Assembly: GCA_963556695.1 (NCBI GenBank) | Contig: CAUWAG010000011.1 | Location: forward strand, 744,001 to 808,000 | Length of the DNA stretch: 64,000 nt | Source: Anthostomella pinea | Lineage: Eukaryota > Ascomycota > Sordariomycetes > Xylariales > Xylariaceae | Reading direction: 5' to 3' | In this document: positions 21,950 through 32,370 of the stretch, piece by piece | How the letters are laid out: each line of letters begins with the position of its first letter | How positions within the stretch are numbered: position 1 is the first letter of the stretch | Program-made: the position numbers and the translations under genes | Notes under the pieces: model-generated | Database searches by the model: none | What the model saw: only the letters and a program-made list of their open reading frames with translations | Told to the model about the DNA's origin: nothing

Positions 21950-24106
21950 TTATATGATTTTGTTATATAAGTATTCTTTTTATTCAACTAAGTATTTAAA
22001 GATTAGTTCGTTTTAATGTAAGTTTAATATCGTTTTGACGTTATAAGTGTTTTAATTAGTTGAAGCTTCGAGCTATATTTTAAGTGAGGCGTTTGAAGTG
22101 TTATTTTTAATAATAAGATATAAAAAACTAGGTGTTTCTTCATGGTTCAAGGTAGTAATAGTTAATAGTTAGTTTTTAAGATAACTTTTTCGATTTTAAA
22201 CGGTTCGATCTTTTTAGAGTTGAGTTCATTATTTAGTCGTTTTATCTTAATGTTTCGTCGTAAGAAGTTGACTTGGGTTTTTTATTTAAATTAGTTTATC
22301 AATATTCTTAGTGTTTATGTATTCTTTATTTTATCTTGTAAAAATATTAGTTTTTATTGTATTTTCTTTTATAGTTTTATAAGTTTTACGGCGTATATAA
22401 TTGCTCGTGGTGCTATGGCTTTTTTAATGGGTGTTTAATTGACTTTTAAGTCGAACTTATAGTTCGCTTAAACGGTAATATGTTTATTGATTTATTTTTT
22501 GAGCTGTTATTTGCGACTTCGACACTTAGTAGCAGCTATTTATGAACGTAGTAGCGTAGGTATTGCTTTGGTGTTTAGTTAAGTCGTTTTATTTATTCGT
22601 TTATTCATAGATGGTAAATTATTAAGAATTTATATTTAAGTTTACCTTGGTTTATAAGAGATGTTTAAATTTAAACGTGAATAACTTGTTTTGATTAAAC
22701 ACGAAGTCTTTTAATAGCCCGTGCTTGTTAATAACTACCTTAATAAGTGCGTAAGCTAGGTTTTTTACCGTGCTTGATTTTTTATATAGAATAAAGTAGC
22801 CGTGCTTTATAAGTTTATTAGTGACTATTTATATGTTTTCATATTTCGTGTTAGTTATTAGTTTCTTAGACTTTAATTGTATAACTATAAAGTCGAAAGC
22901 TATTTGTTTTATACTTTGTTGAAAATCTTTATAGGCTTAAATAGTTTATATAGTTTATGTCGTGTTGTCTTAGCCTTGTTATAAATGTTATATTTCTTAA
23001 TGACTTTCTTTACCGTGTTAGTGAGTTCTAAGAATTTATATTGTTGCTTTAATCGTTTTTTCGTCTTAAAGATGCCTTAGTATTTATATATTGGGTGCTC
23101 GTAGAATTGCCGTACGAATTCCTTTTGGTGTTGTTTTGAAATCTCGATTTCCTCGTTTATAGTTGTTCTGTTTTTTAATATGGCTATTTATTTGCCTTAG
23201 GCCCTAATACGGTATGTAATATTTACCGCAAGGTTTTTATATCTGTTGATCTTTAGTAATGCTTGTACTTCTTTTAATACCTTTTATTTGTAGTAGCTTC
23301 GCTTGTTAAATATATTTGCCTTTGCGTTTCTTTTAATGTAAATAATTGGAAAGTTAAACTTTAATAAGAGCTCTGCTTATCGTGTTTATTATTTGTTTAA
23401 CTTCTTTATTGTTATAAAGTATGTTAGGTTTTTATAGTTCAAGTAATCCTTTATTAGTTTTTTTCTACTATTAAGGTAATGGTTTTATTCTTTAAATGTT
23501 TTAATAACTACTATTAGTTCTTTATCGCGGATCTAGTAGTTTAATTTTAATTCGTGTAGCTTTTTAATGAATAACGCAATAAGATATAGCTTACTATTTT
23601 TGTCGTGTTAGTCAAGCTGTTTTCTTAGTGCGTAGTCAAATGCGTTTATCTCGACTTTAAATTTCTTCTTGAGGTCTAATAGTTATATAACTGGGTCGTC
23701 GATTATAAGTGTTCGAATTGTGTTAAAAGCTTACTATTCTTTAATAGTTTATTCAAACTTTCGGTTGGTTTTTATTAAGTCTATTAAAGTTGTAGTATGC
23801 TTTTCAAAGTTCGTAATAAAAGGCCTAACATAGTTCATAAACCTTACGAATGCTCGTACGTTTATAGCATTGCTTAATACTAGCTAGTTCTTAATTGTTA
23901 AAATCTTTAAGTTTTAAATACGCACTTTTTTTAAAGTGATAGTAAATTATAAAAGTCGACTTTTTACATATAAAAGTCGCTTTTTTGCGGTTTATAAGAA
24001 ACTTAGCTTCTAAAATTATTAATAATACTTGGTTAACTTGTTTCGGTGTTTTTCAATGTTTTTAAGTATATTAAGATGCTATCTAGGTATATTATTATAC
24101 ATATAT
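21950..24106 (-). mobile_element. RIP-degraded Ty3/gypsy retrotransposon, pol region
   Basis: Minus-strand translation, full of stops, still reads as Ty3/gypsy pol. Near 24100-23700 it gives the reverse-transcriptase tail (NAINVRAFVRFMNYVRPF, then TLIDLIKTNRKFE). Near 23150-22650 it gives the integrase zinc-binding and core region (QQHQKEFVRQFYEHP, NIYNKAKTTRHKLYK). All changes look like transitions. The plus strand is T-rich, consistent with RIP. The upstream part of pol is missing at the family-C LTR at 24107, so the copy is truncated. The left border is not defined. Confidence 0.7.
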
Positions 24107-24310
24107 TGTTGGAACAGGCTTGAACAATCAATCATAATACTCGAGTATGGTGTCAAGGTCATGATGTTGCTGATGGTTGGATTGAGAGGAATCTAGCTGG
24201 ACTCGAAGGTCTGGCCAAGTGCCCTCTCAATCCACTATCTTATCTTATCTAATCATACATGTGGGTCTTGGTATAGATGGTTTGCAGTCTGGAATTGCAT
24301 GGATCCAACA
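24107..24310 (+). repeat. Family-C LTR without matching target duplication (204 bp)
   Basis: TGTTGGAACAGG...GGATCCAACA, highly similar to 13770-13971. The flanking 5-mers differ (TATAT left, CTAGT right). Left DNA is gypsy pol and right DNA is a pogo copy. Confidence 0.78.
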
Positions 24311-26332
24311 CTAGTGTTGTTATAAACGTTATATTGTCGTTTACACGTTGCCGTCTTTTTCGAACGACAATTACCTTCACTTATTTCTTTTTCTACTAGC
24401 TTTGTACTATGCTTTATAGCTTAATAACTTATTATATCTTTGACGAAAAGTACTCTCCTTTTTATTAGACGTTTATTTTTTATTTTTTCGCCTTTACTTA
24501 GTAAGTGATTAGTCTCTTCTAGCTCGCAAACCCAGGAATTAACTATAGCGACCTTATATATAAATCCGTACGTAGCCTTTAAAAAAGGGTTTAATGCATT
24601 AATAATTAATATAAGTAAGCTTTTTTAAAAGTTTTTAACTCGACTTCGAATATAAACAGACCAGGTTATCCCTTTATTAATAGTAATAAACGTCTTTAAA
24701 GTTTAAATAATAGTTGGTAAATTAAGTTTTGACGACGATATTTATACGATAAAAATACTATCTAGCTTTGAAATACCAATTTTTAAGTTAAAAGAAACAA
24801 GGCTCGTAGTATTAAAACCTGCTTAAATGTTTTTTAACGTTATAATAGCGTTATATACTTTATAAAACGCTGCGAGAAAGTCCTCTTTCAAAACGTGGGA
24901 TATATAACGCCGGATAAGATCTTTATTTCTACGACCGTAAGCTCGTTTAAACGCGTTAAAATAACTAATATTTAAAGGCTAAAGCGTATATAGTAAGTAA
25001 GTAAGTATAAAAAAGGTAATAATGCCATTGTTTTTAATAGTAATTCTTAAAGACTTAGAAATAATAGCTTTCATAATTATTCAAGATAAAAAGGCGTTTA
25101 CCGGTAGTTATACGCGGTTTAATATACTTATCAAAATGTTAAATCTATTTTAGAACGATTTTATTCGTAGTTTACTCGTTATTGAACATGGACACTTTTT
25201 AATCGCGTGGTAATATCGTATTGCGATATTATTACGCGAGGTAAGTGTTACCTTGTAAAATAATAAACGGCGAAACTGCTTAACTATTAGTATTAATATT
25301 AAAGATTATTATGAATCATTTTTTATTACCTTATTGAGCTTATTCAACCCTATTATGCCTTTTAACGCTTATAACAAGTATGTTAAACTTAATAATGTTT
25401 ATTATAAACCTAGTCTCGTTGAAGTTATAAATATCCGCGTTTTAAATACTATGTTTTATAACTATCGTTACAACTTAAGGAAACTACGCGTATTACACGT
25501 TTAAATATTCGTTTAAAACCTTTAAATAGGTTATTTTACGATAAAAACACGTTAAAGGCCGATTATACGTTAAATTAAGTTTTGTGTTTAGTTTTTTTAA
25601 CGCCTTTACCTTTACGCGTCGCTATCAATCAATTTATTATAACTTTAATATAACTATACCAAGGCGGAAATGCTCGCGCATTTAAATCGAGAATAAGGAA
25701 AAGAATTCAATTTTCTTTAAAAACGATAAGTTTTAAAGTATCAGTCACGTTATCGCGTTGTAATAACATTTTTCAAATTTTATTACTGAAAGTAAAATGA
25801 TGGACGTCGAAAATCTTTACGAGTTAAAATATGAAAATATAAAGATTACGTCGTTTAACTAAAACCGCTAGCTGCAATTTTAATTTGTTATAACGCGGTA
25901 CTGTTATTATTAATAAAAATATAATAGTTTAAATCATATTAGTTAAAAAGTTTATAATAAGTACCAACTCGCTTATAATGCTAACTCGCGTAATTACCCA
26001 CGCTAAAGTTATAAGTATGTTTAAAAAGATAAAGCGAAAAAAAGGTTATTAAGTCGATTAAAATGCAGCTTAATATTATTAAGAAAAGCATTATTTACGT
26101 GCTTATAATCGATTGAGCGGCTTTTTATAGTTTTAAAAAAGTGTTCTTAGGTTAAAAAGCGGCGTACTAAGAATATCCGGGGGTTAGATTAAGGTTATTT
26201 TATCGTAAAACGCGTTAAGCGTATAAGTAAAAGCGTAAAACTAGTAATAAAAGCCTTGGTTTTTCTTAGCTAATCGCTTAATCGGCTAAATAGTTTTCCT
26301 AGTCTTTAAGTAGCTTTTAAAACCCCTTAAAC

Positions 26333-26546
26333 TGTCACAGCGAGCGTATTGAAGAGCTGGGACATGGCCGGCAGCAAGCAGCTATTACTCTATTGACGAG
26401 AATATCAAGACTAGAGAGGAAAGGAAGAGAGAGAGAGAGATAGGTACAGTGGGAGGTTGCCCCTTTAAGGGGATCCTCTGGTCAGATCCTTCCCCTATTA
26501 AGAAGTATCCGCTTGTTATGTGGGAAGGTCTGTGCAGGCCGTCACA
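26333..26546 (-). repeat. Solo LTR, family B (214 bp)
   Basis: TGTCACAG...CCGTCACA flanked by TAAAC on both sides (26328-26332, 26547-26551), inserted in the RIPed pogo copy. Confidence 0.88.
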
Positions 26547-26778
26547 TAAACCCCTTTTTACGTAATTATATATCGATAATTTTATTAGGTAAGTAGGTCT
26601 TCTTAACGTGGTTGGTCTTTAAAGCGCTATAAAAAGACCTACCTTTAAAGACGCCGTTAATCCCATTATTAGCTCGGAGCTACGTGACGAAACCAGGCAT
26701 TATGAAAAGAGGAAAAGAAGTAAATGAAGATAATGAAAAAGGAATATCAATCGGAAGATAATTAAGGGTTATTATATA

Positions 26779-26865
26779 GTTAGTAAGCAAGGGGTGGCAT
26801 TGAACGCGTTGGCATTCTGGGTGGCACGCAGGGAGGGTGGTTCGCGACCCAGGCATTTGGCTTAT
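26779..26865 (-). repeat. 87-bp repeat, inverted copy of 10212-10298
   Basis: Forms the outer end of pogo copy 2 and marks the right edge of the degraded block, after which GC content recovers. Confidence 0.8.
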
Positions 26866-27484
26866 GCCTACCATGGCGCTGACTAGGGAGATTGGGAAGA
26901 GGGTCTAATGCAGGGGCTGTAATCGACATTTGGATAGTCTATAAATCACAGACTTGCAGCCTTGAACCATGGAATAATCTTTCTTTCAGACACTCTTGAT
27001 GAGTCTGACCTCTGACTTGAATCCTCCATATCAAGCCCCTGGTTGTCTTTGAGGGCAGATCCGTTCGTACCTGTACCCTCTTTCGCCAATTTCAGCAATC
27101 AAGTGGCAACAGAGTAACCTACGGCTTGCTGACAACTCCCAATCAGTCGCAGTGGCTTAGGTGTAGCTGCAAGTCTACCGTGTTAGGTAGAGATCAGCCC
27201 GGCGGACCGAACGCCGGTATATCACAGCGGTCATGTCCGATGACCGGTCCGGACGTTTCGTCACTGCTCCGGCCAATTATGAAACACTCCGAAGCCAATC
27301 CGCCAAGGCGGGCTGTGCTGACAGTTGGGTCGTTCTCGCTATCCCTATCCTCGACAGTCGCGTACTCCTACACCTACCCTTCAACTCACCCATGTAGGAC
27401 CTCATCCATCTCATCCCATTTCTCACCTCATCAAGCTTACACTCACACTCGCACTCGCACTCGCACTCACCAACTTCATCCAGC
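26866..27484. promoter_or_regulatory. Upstream region of the first HxxHC-protein gene
   Basis: No gene is seen. Two CGGTCCG-type sites (27203-27209 on the minus strand, 27245-27251 on the plus strand) lie about 235-280 bases before the ATG, amid further CGG/CCG triplets. A long pyrimidine/CA-rich leader (CACTCGCACTCGCACTC) precedes the start. The same 7-mer recurs in the divergent promoter at 29681-29986, which suggests a shared Zn2Cys6 regulator (inference). Confidence 0.5.
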
Positions 27485-28426
27485 ATGGAGAAGACGACGT
27501 CCCCCCGACCAGCAACGGACACATACCAAAAGGTATCTCTAAGCGACACGGACCTCGAGGGCGAAAGCCCGCGCCGTAGCTCCAGCGATGAGGGGACCCC
27601 GACGCCAACTTGGGATAAGGGGTATCGCCGGCGCAAGCCTCGCACCATCCTCTCGACCATCTGGCTCTTTGCCCGTGCTCTTTTCATTATCGTAGGTATT
27701 AGCACCTGGGCGGCTTCGCTGTGGGTCGTTCATGAAGCAACGGGCGACATGGAGAGGGCACGTTCGTTGTTGCTGCTTGCCAAGGAAGCGACTGCTGTGC
27801 CATCTACGCCACATGCCAATAGTCATGACAGCAGCAGCAGCAGCAGCAAGAGCGGTCACAAGATCACAAACCCACACCACGACAGCCTCAACACAATGTT
27901 CATCCCAGGCGGAACCCTCCCCGTGGCGGGGTACGGCTTAGCTTACAACACGACATACTGCAACGGCTGGACTGATCCTGCGGGCGCCATCGAGCGTGGG
28001 TGTGTCCTAGACCCTCTGCAAGGTGGCTGGGTGCACGAACTCTGCCACGACGCCGCCCTCACAAAAGAGTGGCTCTCCCTGCCGGACTTCGGGTGGTATC
28101 TGGACGCCGAACGAACGCACAAGGTCCCGCAAGATCGGGTCTGGGCGGCCGACATACCCGGCGGCGTCGACACGACGCTGTACACGGTGCTCGACTTCCA
28201 CGCGCAGCACTGCAAGTCCGTGATGACGTTACGCATTAAGCATACGACGAGGCGGAACAAGGGGCTCGGCTACCTGCCACTCGACCCCGGGCACATGAAC
28301 CACTGTATCCATCTCATGACGGAGACGCCGAACCCCAAGGAGCTCACACAGGTCGTCCTGGGCAAGTTTGGTGGCGGGACGGAGGGGTTTGGATTGGCCG
28401 GCGAGTGTTATATGCCTATTCTATAA
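27485..28426 (+). CDS. Single-pass membrane protein with two HxxHC motifs (UstYa/DUF3328-like)
   Basis: Intronless frame of 313 codons. Residues 1-52 are a polar, basic cytoplasmic tail and about 54-82 one membrane span. Then come a Ser-rich linker and a lumenal domain with RGC (171-173), a conserved-looking Cys187, and two metal-site-type motifs HAQHC (239-243) and HMNHC (270-274). It resembles a large Pezizomycotina family of about 250-300 residues related in layout to UstYa oxidases, which use paired HxxHC motifs to modify peptides in RiPP and cyclic-peptide pathways. It neighbours three DUF3328 proteins and an MFS pump. Oxidative modification of a peptide in the secretory pathway is inferred. 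Unlike gene 28950-29680, both motifs are intact. Confidence 0.85.
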   Translation: MEKTTSPRPATDTYQKVSLSDTDLEGESPRRSSSDEGTPTPTWDKGYRRRKPRTILSTIWLFARALFIIVGISTWAASLWVVHEATGDMERARSLLLLAKEATAVPSTPHANSHDSSSSSSKSGHKITNPHHDSLNTMFIPGGTLPVAGYGLAYNTTYCNGWTDPAGAIERGCVLDPLQGGWVHELCHDAALTKEWLSLPDFGWYLDAERTHKVPQDRVWAADIPGGVDTTLYTVLDFHAQHCKSVMTLRIKHTTRRNKGLGYLPLDPGHMNHCIHLMTETPNPKELTQVVLGKFGGGTEGFGLAGECYMPIL

Positions 28427-28949
28427 GTAGTCGTTCTTTTCTTGTCGGGGGTGGTGGAAGTTCAAGTGTCAGATGGGATTTCCATTTTGTTTGTATCCGT
28501 TCCTGATGAGGGTTTACTGCCTTAGTGACTGGGAGCTTCAAGAAATTGACCAAATGTGTGATTATATGTACCTGCTTCACGGCTGATATTCAACTCATAC
28601 ATAGTGCCAGAGTGCGGTGCTAAATCGCGTGTTTAAGTCAACGGTTATTACCAAGGATCTCCCTTGTAAACATAGTTAAGCTATGTCACTACAACCCGCA
28701 TAAGATAATGACTTTAATATTAGAACTCGTAACTTAATATGTCGAACTACCATAGATACTTTCATATAAACTCCTTGATCAAAATAATATCACTAGGCTA
28801 CTATGTACATGCTATTTCGTGTTTTTACCCAGACTGACTTCCTTGCCCTACTCCTGCACCTCATTCCGATCAAGCCACAATAGGATTCTCCCGGAGAAGA
28901 TAGTCCTAGACACGTTATTGTCAACGCGCAATTCTCCTCTCGGGGTTTT
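28427..28949. other. Intergenic, convergent 3' ends
   Basis: AT-rich 3' regions of two converging genes. No gene seen. Confidence 0.5.
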
Positions 28950-29680
28950 CTACACAGTCGATTGACTTACCTTGTGCGGAACGCCTGACTTATAAGCCCA
29001 GTCGTACAACACCGAGCTATCGCGGCACTGATGCCAAAGCGCATTGCCGTCAATAATCTTCGTCTCGGGCGTGAGCTGCGCCACCGGATGAAGTGTCGTG
29101 TCTGCGTGGCAGAGGATGCTCTGTGTGTTCTAGCTGTCAGTGTGCCCGTCCATCTATATCTATATGGAATACGTGCGGCCGACGGGTTACTTACCTGGCG
29201 GATGTAATCGAAGCAATATGCCACCTTCTCATAGTCGCTCCCTTGACCGCGCTCGCTCATGAACCGTCTTGCCTCCCGGCCTGACCGGCCGATAGCGATA
29301 AACTCGGTCCTTATGTCACGCAGGCACTTGAGCTGGTGGAACATGGCCGGGACGGCCCAGACGTGAAACCCGTTGGTGATGTTGGTGCCGAGCACGGCGC
29401 CACCGTTGGAGGGGACCAGCTCCCCCCATAGCGCGTCGGCCTCGGCGTCGAAGTGGCGGTAGGATAGGTTTCCAAGTAGGAACGTTGGTCTGGTCTGCAA
29501 GTCGGGTAGGTATACGTGTTTCGCGATCGGCGGTGGAGGGCCGGTGTAGGAGAGCCAGAGGAGGACGATCGATGCCGCTACGGCGAACGTGTTGTAGACT
29601 ATCTTGAACATTGTAATCGGTGACGGCCCTCTCTTGTGGTTGTAGACGCGTAGTTTCGAGGAGGGGGAGTCTCCAGACAA
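28950..29680 (-). CDS. UstYa-like (DUF3328) protein with degraded HxxHC motifs
   Basis: Two exons, 29680-29195 and 29120-28950, joined over a 74-bp intron (GTAAGT...ACACAG, phase 0), giving 218 residues. A second Met (residue 24) lies just before the span at about 25-45. The fold signature is clear: MFHQLKCLRDIR, CFDYIRQ across the splice, then SILCHADTTL and HQCRDSSVLYDW. Canonical UstYa proteins have HQLHC and HxxHCxD; here they are HQLKC (115-119) and KVAYC (152-156), so three of four histidines are gone. It is either an inactive partner subunit, by analogy with paired UstYa/UstYb, or an early-stage pseudogene, although frame and splice sites are intact. It is divergent with 29987-30657. 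Confidence 0.8.
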
Positions 29681-29986
29681 TCACCGAATATGAGCTTGTT
29701 TCTGTGTAATGTGGAATGGTTAGATGCTCGAGTAAGCACGTGCATGTATTCCCGCCTAGAAATGAGGTTGCCTTCTTGGCAACCGGTCCGCATCCGGTCC
29801 CGGCGGTCCGGCGGTGGACCATTAGCCGGAAAGCAGAATGCCGATCCGGACCCGGCTTCTTCGCCTTGCATGAGTACGCTGGAATCAATGCGAGTCGCAA
29901 TGTCTTTTTTTTTCTTTCAAACCACCAAAACTCCCATTCGATGCTAACTCCTGAATCGTTCTGCCCAAAACCATCTCCCAGACAAT
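29681..29986. promoter_or_regulatory. Bidirectional promoter with CGGTCCG motifs
   Basis: 306 bp between divergent UstYa-like genes. It contains ACCGGTCCG (29782-29790), a second CGGTCCG (29804-29810), and nearby CCGGTCCC and CCGGACCC. Triplet CGG/CCG repeats are typical binding sites of fungal Zn2Cys6 regulators. The 9-mer ACCGGTCCG also occurs at 27243-27251, upstream of the first gene of the group. Confidence 0.55.
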
Positions 29987-30657
29987 ATGTACAGTAATAC
30001 CAACATAGCTAGCCTCCCGTGGCTGACGACTCTTCTGACGATCCTCTGGCTCTCAGTAGCCTACATGTTCCATTCGCGCTGGGGGCGAGACGTGTCCCAA
30101 TGGCCCATGGACCTACCCGCGCGGTCTTACACGTTTACCGACCACCCCCATCTGCGCGACTTTGACGACGCGGTGGCAGCGGAGCACTGGGGCGGCATGG
30201 TGCGGCACGAGTGGTGGGACACGGAATGGCGTGACGAGAGCGGGCGACGGTTTCCCCGCGGCATCGACGTCTTTCACAAGGTGCACTGCCTTGTCGCCAT
30301 TCGCGACGATTTCGCTATAATGGCGTCGAGCCCGGACAGGGGCGAGAAACCCGACTTCAGGAAGAAGAGGGCCGAGGAGAGGACGAGGAGGAAGGTCGAG
30401 TTGACGGTTAATCAGAATCACTTGCAGCACTGCTTTGATTTCTTACGACAGGTAAGTCGGTCCCCTGTCCCTGGTTTCTCTGCCTGCAACGTCTGCTGAT
30501 CGGAGTTTCGCAGGATATTCTCTGCGCTGCCGATATGACGTTGGAGCCCCTGCCTGATGGGTATGTCGAGACGGACGGTCGGGGTGTCGAGCATGTGTGC
30601 AAGGACTGGAGGGTGTTGCTAGAACTGATGGATCTGCCCGACGAGGATGAAATCTGA
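29987..30657 (+). CDS. UstYa-like (DUF3328) oxidase
   Basis: Two exons, 29987-30451 and 30514-30657, with a 62-bp intron (GTAAGT...TCGCAG, phase 0), giving 202 residues. The short N terminus is followed by one membrane span (about 8-28), then the catalytic region. It has both canonical motifs: HKVHC (97-101) and HLQHC (145-149), the latter in HCFDFLRQDILCAADMTLEP, the family signature. UstYa proteins catalyse oxidative cyclisation or hydroxylation of peptides in ustiloxin/dikaritin and cyclochlorotine-type pathways; the substrate here is unknown. The intron position matches that in its divergent neighbour, suggesting duplication. Single span plus lumenal domain implies action in the secretory system. 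Confidence 0.88.
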
Positions 30658-30807
30658 CGGATGCCTTTAAACGCCCGTCGCCTGGTGATCGGAATGTGTT
30701 ACGTTTCTGTGTTTCATTCATAGTCGTTACGAGCAATTCTTGGTTATAAGTTACAAATCATTAGTCTTAAAAATGTTCCCTCGTTTGTTTCCGTCTCTTT
30801 GTATTCG

Positions 30808-31038
30808 ATGGCTCGTAATGCATACTTCGCTGCTTTGGCGAATGCCATGGCGGCGGTGCCAGCACCCTCGGCCTCCAAGCGTGACATTCCCAGGCAGACT
30901 TTTACAAAAAGCATAGGCCCCAATCCCGCACCTAGTAATCGCCTTGAATTGATAGAGAACTATTGGTCCATCTCATTCCGTACCTATTCATCGGTCACTT
31001 CTCGGTTCGGCGGGATCAGCACCCTGCATGCAGCATAA
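30808..31038 (+). CDS. Small ORF with N-terminal Ala-rich stretch and a Lys-Arg site (weak precursor candidate)
   Basis: 76-codon frame between two UstYa genes. It begins MARNAYFAALANAMAAVPAP, a weakly signal-like stretch, followed by SASKRD, a possible Kex2-type site, then a Tyr/Trp-containing tail. RiPP precursors of the dikaritin type have a signal peptide and Kex2-cleaved repeated cores; here there is one KR and no repeat, so the match is poor. An overlapping 48-codon frame starts at 30772. It could equally be untranslated DNA. Confidence 0.22.
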   Translation: MARNAYFAALANAMAAVPAPSASKRDIPRQTFTKSIGPNPAPSNRLELIENYWSISFRTYSSVTSRFGGISTLHAA

Positions 31039-31221
31039 CCGGCGCCCCCGAACCCCCGGACACCCGCTCCTTGACATGGCCCACAACGTTACAGAGCGCC
31101 AAGTCCAGTGAAGCAATATCCCCGGCTTTCTTTCTGACAGTATCTGAGAGGCATTACCAGAGCGATCTTGCATTTTCGATCATCTGAACTCCAACGCCCC
31201 CAAACCCAGCCAGACTTCATC

Positions 31222-32370
31222 ATGTCACAATCCTCCTCCCGCCCAAGCCTAGAGACCCAATCGGGTGAAGAAGACCACCTATTTCTGCTCCCCCATGAGA
31301 AAGCCAGCCTCGACAGTGAAGACGGCATCTCGTCACCTCAGGTAAGAAGGAAGCGCATGCCTTGGCTTTGCCGATCCGGCAATGTTCTGGTAGTCCTGGG
31401 CCAACTCGTTTTTCTCCTCACCAATGTCGTCTGGGCTGTCGCGAATGTGCGATATAGGGCAATGCCTTCTTCGCCAAATGAGGGGAATTTATATGGTGAG
31501 TCACGACCGCCTTTCTCTGACGGGGGACATAAAGACCGAGTTCGGCTGGTATGGGGTCCGAACAGAACCGTCTGCCGCTCCTTTCTCGAGAAAGTACATC
31601 GAATATGACCTCCAACTGGGCCAGAAGTCCTCATTCACAACCTTCGACCGCGAGGTTGCCGACGAGGCATGGGCTAGTATTAGCATGAAACAAGGCTGTT
31701 AGTTTTTCCGTACAGATTTTTAACCGTTTCGACCCCATGAGTTCAAGCTGACAGATCGCGGTTTCGACTTTCAAGTGGGCTGGCTCAAAGTAGCCCAAGA
31801 CAAAGTCGACGAGATGGACCAGCCGTCAGTCGAGTTCCACGACAAATCGGGCTACTTCTTCGGCATGGACGTCTTCCATCAGCTGCACTGCCTAAATTAC
31901 TTGCGCAAGAAGTCTGTACTGTACAGCCACCTGTATCCCGCCGGCAGCGAGATTGAGGACGAGCAGGTCCCGCCCGAGTTCCATATCCGTAAGACCCTTC
32001 CCTTCCTCCCTTGACGCGGCGACCCGGAGCCAGAACTACTGCTGACACATGAATCTGCACAGCGCACTGCATAGACTCGATCCGCCTCTCCCTCCAGTGC
32101 CACGCCGACTTGACGTTCGTGCCCGAACGATGGGTCGACGGCTGGCTGGAGCCGTGGGCGGTGTGGAAGAACAAACACATGTGCCGGGACTTCGACGCCG
32201 TGCACGACTGGGCGCTGGAGAACGCACCCGATACTGCCGGCAAGCTGTATCACCCTCAGCTTGGCAAGGTTGTGTCCGGGAGGCTGAACCTGACGGCTCT
32301 CCCGATCTGGCAGGAAGCATATGATACCGATGTCGTGCTTGGGAAAATGCCTGTGTGCCATAAGCACTGA
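31222..32370 (+). CDS. UstYa-like (DUF3328) oxidase, four exons
   Basis: Exons 31222-31495, 31566-31697, 31755-31988 and 32063-32370 (introns 70, 57 and 74 bp; the second has donor GTTAGT) give 315 residues. The cytoplasmic tail of about 50 is acidic/Ser-rich, the span about 55-75. The lumenal domain shows RGFDFQVGW (137-145) preceding HQLHC (177-181), and PPEFHIPHC whose HIPHC (212-216) leads into IDSIRLSLQCHADLTFVP, all classical for full-length DUF3328 proteins. A C-terminal extension has KNKHMCRDFDAVHDW. A Met 54 bases upstream in frame is a possible alternative start. The enzyme is probably a copper-type oxidase on a peptide; the substrate is unknown. Confidence 0.88.

Larger units (their letters stand above)
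11995..26680. other. AT-rich, RIP-degraded transposon block
   Basis: Composition drops abruptly to mostly A and T, rich in TTAA/TATA words and without long open frames, as expected from RIP, which turns C to T in repeats. Recognisable ghosts are pogo copies (16690-17273 and 24311-26865) and a Ty3/gypsy pol (about 21950-24106). Intervals 12000-13190, 13416-13769, 13972-15214, 15470-16620, 18640-19870 and 20604-21950 hold the same kind of sequence without an identifiable element. Short GC-normal islands inside it are solo LTRs or an unmutated pogo derivative, annotated separately. Confidence 0.9.
24311..26865 (-). mobile_element. RIP-degraded pogo/Fot1 element, copy 2
   Basis: Reading down the minus strand from 26865 there is an 87-bp terminal segment, a leader, and an ATG near 26697 (MPGF...). 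A transposase ghost follows (NNGINGVFKGRSFYSALK) that is clearly the same as copy 1 at 16690. A solo LTR (26333-26546) interrupts it. Internal sequence is heavily AT-shifted, while the outer 87 bp is not. The 3' end was not located; at 24310 it abuts a family-C LTR. Confidence 0.6.
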
